A stretch of DNA of 64,000 nt. It comes from Strigamia acuminata. Its lineage: Eukaryota > Arthropoda > Chilopoda > Geophilomorpha > Linotaeniidae. Below the pieces are notes generated by a model that was not told the DNA's origin, did not search any database, and was given only the letters and a program-made list of their open reading frames with translations. Below are positions 59,951 through 64,000 of the stretch, piece after piece (positions within the stretch are counted from its first letter, which is position 1; each line of letters begins with the position of its first letter). The stretch is from positions 35,986,427 through 36,050,426 of the forward strand of contig OX442315.1 in NCBI GenBank assembly GCA_949358305.1, given 5' to 3'. The position numbers and the translations under genes were made by a program.

Positions 59951-60612
59951 TGTTACGTGGTTCAGGGAATTAATGAATTCGTAACAATCTGTTTTATGTT
60001 TGAATGACTCGGGCTATGTTTCGTGAGAAAATAGTCTTTATTTATTAAAACGTCAGAAATTTGGCAAGAGCCAAATATCTGGTGTTAATTTAACTGTTCA
60101 AATCATATTTACATAGTTTTATCTACACAAACTAGGGTTAAATTACATAACAAATAAAGTATAAATTACAAGCACACTTAATTTATAAACTCATTCAAAT
60201 CAAACAACATTAATTAAACTCAAATTAAGATCAAATAAGGATGATGTGTTTATGGGTACATCTCATGGTACACGGGAAAATGCGAGAAAACACGAGATTC
60301 TCTTGTTCTCTCCCATTTTCCACTTTAATTTTAAAAAGTTGATGTTATAAACACCAATAGTTTATAAAATGCCTAAAATCTCATTAAAAGTTTATTAATA
60401 TTAAACTTTTAATTGGTTTTTATTAATTTTAAAGTTTTAATTTTGGCTACTGAAATGCGCAGGTACTGCGTATTTGTACCATGCCCAACCAACACTGGCA
60501 TACCATGATGTCATAGTGGCCAAACGCCATCTATGGATGATTTATTGAACTAAACCAGATCAAAATGCGTGTAAAAGCCAGCCGGTAATCGGTACGGCTT
60601 TACCGCGTGACA
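59951..60612. mobile_element. Insertion in duplication unit 2, possibly a solo LTR
   Basis: Absent from unit 1, where the 3' UTR of VHL runs straight into GTATTTCTAATGTAAATG. It starts TGTTACGTGG and ends CCGCGTGACA, so it is bounded by TG...CA and also weakly inverted. Flanks ATATAT and GTATTT give no exact duplication. No coding frame. A solo LTR or a degenerate DNA element are both possible. Confidence 0.6.
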
Positions 60613-60661
60613 GTATTTCTAATGTAAATGAACCAAAACAATCCAAAAAATGTGGTAAAAT

Positions 60662-61399
60662 CGAGGGGTGCGACAATCAGAATCTGCTTGTCAGAGATTC
60701 GAATCTTCTTTGGGATTCGAAAGATTCGGATGGGATTCGGAAAGATTCGGAAAGATTCGGGGGATTCGGCTGGGATTCGGGGGGATTCGGATAGATTCGG
60801 GGGATTCGGGGGGATTCGAATGAGATTCGGGGAGATTCGGATGGGATTTGGTGGGATTCGGCGGGATTCGGTGGGATTCGGATGGGATTCAGAAAGATTC
60901 ATATGATTTTTTTCAAATAAATTTAGTGAAGTGGAAATTTTTTTAATTTTAATTTTAACTCTAGTGAAATGTGGTAAAATACGAGGTAAAATAACACGCA
61001 ATCAAATGCAATCACAATTGCGAACAATGATGAATTCCGGGCTCGATTCCGGGATTAATTTGAAGTTCGCGCTAAATCATAAATGCGCATGCGCAGATAC
61101 CGCGCAGCGAGGTGCGCAGGTATAATTTCTTCCGATGATGATTTTACTGATGATTTTACGGACAATTTCAAGGACAATTTCAAGGAAGTTTCTTGTAAAA
61201 ATATTATTACATTTTTTAATCATAAATTTTGTTTTTATTTTTCTCGATTTGTATACAACTTAAAGATTCGAGATTCGAAGATTCGGTGGGATTCGGAAAG
61301 ATTCGGGTGGGATTCGGAAAGATTCGGGTGGGATTCGGAAAGATTCGGGCGGGATTCGGAAGCCATTGTCAGAGATTCGGTCGAATGTCGCCCCCCTCG
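60662..61399. mobile_element. hAT-like GATTCGG MITE, copy C, with empty site
   Basis: Bounded by CGAGGGGTGCGACA and TGTCGCCCCCCTCG, and by an 8-bp direct repeat GGTAAAAT (60654-60661, 61400-61407). Unit 1 has the uninterrupted target GATAAAATCGAAAGCGG at 57851-57867. Interior GGATTCGG words are expanded into minisatellite-like blocks at both ends (60700-60905 and 61262-61380). The centre is AT-rich with a GC-rich patch near 61085-61115. Confidence 0.9.
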
Positions 61400-61464
61400 G
61401 GTAAAATCGAAAGCGGTTTCCTTTTTATAAAATTTTTATTATGTTCATATATATTTTAACAGAT

Positions 61465-61796
61465 TTACAACGATCCAAACATTCTTTGAAAAGCATCTTT
61501 GTCTAAAACTTGACCGAATCAAATCGAAACATCCTTTGAACTTTCCGAAATGTCCGCTAGTGGCACGATGTCGTCGATGGGCACATCCACATCAATTCGA
61601 TTTCCCCAAAACGACAAATAAGAAATTCGTTCGGTCGCAGGAATTGCTGTCAGTGCGAGGCAGGTTTGGCGTAATTTAGCTCGGCAAAATATGCGCACGA
61701 AAACTATGTGAGGAAACCGGTGGATTAGTTTGAGCTCGCTTTGCTCGTTTGAAAGGGGATAGAATGGCGCGCTCTAGTGTTGATTTGGTTAGTCAT
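61465..61796 (-). pseudogene. TMEM186 pseudogene (duplicate)
   Basis: Aligns to 57957-58649 from the stop codon to the first ATG, but is 332 against 693 nt. Three internal blocks are missing: about 47 nt near the C-terminal coding end, about 155 nt covering the second membrane span region, and about 160 nt in the N-terminal third. The net loss (361 nt) is not a multiple of three, so the frame is broken. The stretches that remain are over 90 percent identical by eye. Confidence 0.92.
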
Positions 61797-62037
61797 TTGT
61801 CGATGACAGGTTTGTTTTCTTCTAGCATTGTTATAACTTTAAAAACTTTAAAAACAAAGCTACAGTGACGGCAAATGTTGCCACTGGATTCTCCACGTCC
61901 CATTCAATCTACGAATCTATCATTAAATTTTAAATATCTGAAATAGTTTTGAAAATATGTCTCGGATCAAGAATTCTTTCTTGTTTTTGCTAATTTTGTG
62001 TACATAAAGAAATTAAAAACAGTTATGTCCAATTCCT

Positions 62038-62048
62038 TTATTTATTGC
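62038..62048 (-). terminator. Polyadenylation signal
   Basis: AATAAATAAAG on the minus strand, about 40 nt past the stop codon of the small gene at 62084-62412. Confidence 0.65.
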
Positions 62049-62083
62049 AGGAATACCGATCTAGATCTTCTAAAATCTGGGTT

Positions 62084-62412
62084 CTAGCCAGTAATGGTGA
62101 TTAGCCCTCCTGGATTTAGGAGGATACTCAATAAAAGGCATGTTTCCTGTTGAATGTCGTGAAATGCGGTGTCCAATTTTAGTAGATCTTTTAAACTATC
62201 GGTAAGCTGAAACACTTCGCCGTTCTCAACACGCTGAACAAATTCCTAAGAAATTTAAAAATTATAGGACACAACATTTAATTTACAATTTTAAAATTTT
62301 GAAATCTTACCTTGACCAATTTGTCATAATCACATTTTAATTCAATTTGTGTTTGTACAGCAGTTGTGACGGCAAACAAAATGATGAGAGTTTTCAAAGT
62401 TATAACTTCCAT
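62084..62412 (-). CDS. Small probable secreted protein, 87 aa, two exons
   Basis: Exon 1 62412-62311 (34 codons), donor GTAAGA, intron of 65 bp, acceptor TTTCTTAG, exon 2 62245-62084 with TAG. The N-terminus METVIT-like start (MEVITLKTLIILFAVTTAVQ) is a clear signal peptide, with likely cleavage around VQT/Q or AVQ/T. The mature chain is about 65 residues, mostly helical by composition (EFVQRVENGEVFQLTDSLKD, LLKLDTAFHDIQQE), has two cysteines (one per exon) and a hydrophobic C-terminus LLLSILLNPGGLITITG. A TATATTT lies about 50 bp upstream and a poly(A) signal just downstream, so the gene is compact and complete. I do not recognise the family. A secreted helical peptide or a venom/salivary-type protein are possibilities only. 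Confidence 0.7.
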
Positions 62413-62419
62413 CGGCCTC

Positions 62420-63095
62420 GAGTTGTTGAGACTTGGCTTAATAGACTACATACACACAAATATAAATTAAACAAGAAGACAGTAGTGAACTCCCTCTAGG
62501 CCGGGCATAGGCTGAGGCAGATCCACCAAAAAGAGACCAGGGCGTTGGGTCTGCACACTTTTATCAGTCTAGAGGGTCAGGGAGTTTTTGTAACATTTAA
62601 ACAATAAGTTTTTTTTAAAATTCATTTATTAATATTGTAGTGACACTTATGAACCATATTTAAAGAATAAATTCTCAGTTATAACTCAACTCTTGTGTCA
62701 AACACATCCATCATCATCAACAATGTGAGAACAACACAACAATTTAGGGCTTAAAATCATGGGTAGCAGGCTAAAGCGAGTTTTTTTTTTTACAAGATCA
62801 GCCTTTCCTTAAAAGGGTTCAATTTCCAGAGTTTTGCTCAGTCTAGAAAGGTGCCCTGTTTAGAGGAAGTTGTTCACTGTTACACAACATGATTTAAAAA
62901 AAATAATTTTCTACGTTATTTTGATTTTCTATATTATATTACATCTTACTGCAAACTTATATACGGTATTGGAAAATATTACGACTTTGTTGACAAAAAG
63001 AAATGAATCATAACTGCACATTTTTTATTGCATTAACCACAATGATTTTACTGCCTGCACATTGCTGTGGAACAGATTTCACAATTGTGTATTGA
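62420..63095. other. Intergenic sequence, no gene recognised
   Basis: An imperfect inverted pair ACTCCCTCTAGG / CTAGAGGGTCAGGGAGT at 62490-62588 suggests a short degenerate MITE. Otherwise AT-rich unique sequence. Confidence 0.45.
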
Positions 63096-63101
63096 ATAGA
63101 C

Positions 63102-63452
63102 CAGCGATCGGCAACAGGCGGACCGCGGTTTGTATCCGGACCGCGGAAGGTCGAAACTTGGACCGCGGTGACGTTTTAGCGACATTTTTCCCTCGGTTAC
63201 TTTGGTTTTTTCTGTGTTTTTTTTTGTTTTTCCTGTTTTTTTAAAATGTTTTTTAGGTTTTATTGGCATTTTTTAAGTTTTATTGGTATTTTTTGGGTTG
63301 TGTGTGTTTATTGGGGGGTTTATTTGGTTTTTAAGTGTTTTCTTTTGTTTTCTTAGGTTTTTAGTAAGGTTTTTAAGTGTTTTTTTTTCTGGACCTCGAT
63401 AAAAATTTTCAATAGTATCCGGACCCCACTTAAAATTACTTGCCGACCCCTG
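63102..63452. mobile_element. hAT MITE, 351 bp, perfect 8-bp TSD
   Basis: Starts CAGCGATCGGCAAC and ends TTGCCGACCCCTG, the widespread CAGGGGTCGGCAA hAT terminus. Flanked by GAATAGAC (63094-63101, 63453-63460). The interior is T-rich with GGACCGCGG words. Frames on either strand inside it are not genes. Confidence 0.93.
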
Positions 63453-63502
63453 GAATAGACCCACAAAAAAAAGTAATGTATTTACTGGCGTCTTCCACCA
63501 AA

Positions 63503-63546
63503 AATAAGACCACGATGTTGTATTCGAATACAACATCACGGTCTTA
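63503..63546. repeat. Hairpin with about 21-bp arms
   Basis: AAGACCACGATGTTGTATTC and its inverse around the palindrome TTCGAA, with two mismatches. It could be a minimal foldback element or a transcript hairpin. Confidence 0.75.
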
Positions 63547-64000
63547 TATTCATCCAATATCATCTAAAATTCTTATTTATTACTCTGATTGAATTGTCTG
63601 AGGGCGGAATGGTATTTTTTCGCGACGTAGCAATACTAGTAATTACGTCTAGAAAAACTATATTGTAATTTTTAATTTCTTTAATTAATAAATTTACCTT
63701 AACAAATCATTAATTTTATTGAGTGATTTTTTGAAGAGCAAAGTAAAGGCAAAATTCAAAATTTTTTCTGTGGATCTTTGTGCTTATATTGTGCTCAACC
63801 AATAATAAGAGCTTGTTATACGAAGTAAGTTTTTGTATACAGAGTCCAGCAGATAAATAAAAGAATTTATTCTGGTGCATTTTGTACAAGCGTTTTAGTG
63901 TCCAGCTATTTAGCAGGCTGCTACCGCCCTCTGTAATCGCGTTCTGTTTTTATTTCAAACTGCAGTATTATATTTTGTCACTTGAGGACACTTGATTTTC

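Larger units (their letters stand above)
58930..61990. repeat. Tandem duplication unit 2 (VHL copy 2 and TMEM186 pseudogene)
   Basis: Same order and orientation as unit 1, interrupted by two insertions (59951-60612 and 60662-61399). Without them it is about 1.66 kb, shorter than unit 1 because of deletions in the TMEM186 part. The junction between the units (58806-58929) is unique sequence. Confidence 0.9.

Noticed and set aside
59951-60612. Firm call as solo LTR
   Set aside because: TG...CA ends fit, but no exact target duplication and no internal retroelement with matching LTRs in the window, so only a tentative label is kept.

Overview
The window is metazoan nuclear DNA, AT-rich, with GT-AG introns, intronless and intron-rich genes side by side, and many small transposons. 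The protein matches (XPR1, NPDC1, VHL, TMEM186) and the type of mobile elements (Ty1/copia, Tc1/pogo, hAT and TTAA-flanked MITEs) suggest an invertebrate. The XPR1 sequence looks most like arthropod versions, but that placement is an inference.

Layout. 1-31.2 kb: a plus-strand NPDC1-like gene whose first exons lie left of the window. Its introns are packed with MITEs and hold a truncated copia element (5.8-8.9 kb). A TATA-containing internal promoter with a possible alternative first coding exon sits at 14.6-14.84 kb; the exon is phase-compatible with the cytoplasmic-tail exons. 31.2-33.6 kb: intergenic, repeat-bearing. 33.6-47.4 kb: a minus-strand gene for an unrecognised 563-residue Pro/Ser-rich protein with SH3-ligand motifs. 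A tRNA-His(GUG) gene lies in one of its introns and a GC-rich putative promoter at 46-47.8 kb. 49.8-53.5 kb: plus-strand XPR1 phosphate exporter in 12 exons, complete. 54.7-56.5 kb: minus-strand gene joining two C2H2 fingers to a FAR1/transposase-like DNA-binding region. 56.8-62.0 kb: a direct tandem duplication of a VHL-TMEM186 block. VHL copy 1 and TMEM186 are intact. VHL copy 2 keeps all splice sites and an open frame but lacks five codons. TMEM186 copy 2 is a deletion-ridden pseudogene, and two mobile elements have inserted between them. 62.1-62.4 kb: a two-exon minus-strand gene for an 87-residue probable secreted protein. 63.1-63.45 kb: a hAT MITE with a perfect 8-bp target duplication.

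Among the known genes, VHL (oxygen-sensing E3 ligase subunit), TMEM186 (mitochondrial complex I assembly) and XPR1 (phosphate export) are ordinary housekeeping neighbours; nothing links them into one pathway beyond adjacency. The more unusual content is the duplicated VHL block, the possible cytosolic NPDC1 isoform, a 31-bp minisatellite family also found inside a MITE, TTAA-flanked MITEs that each carry CTCF-like and CRE-like motifs, a palindromic Tc1 remnant, and a nested hAT insertion whose empty site is visible elsewhere in the window.
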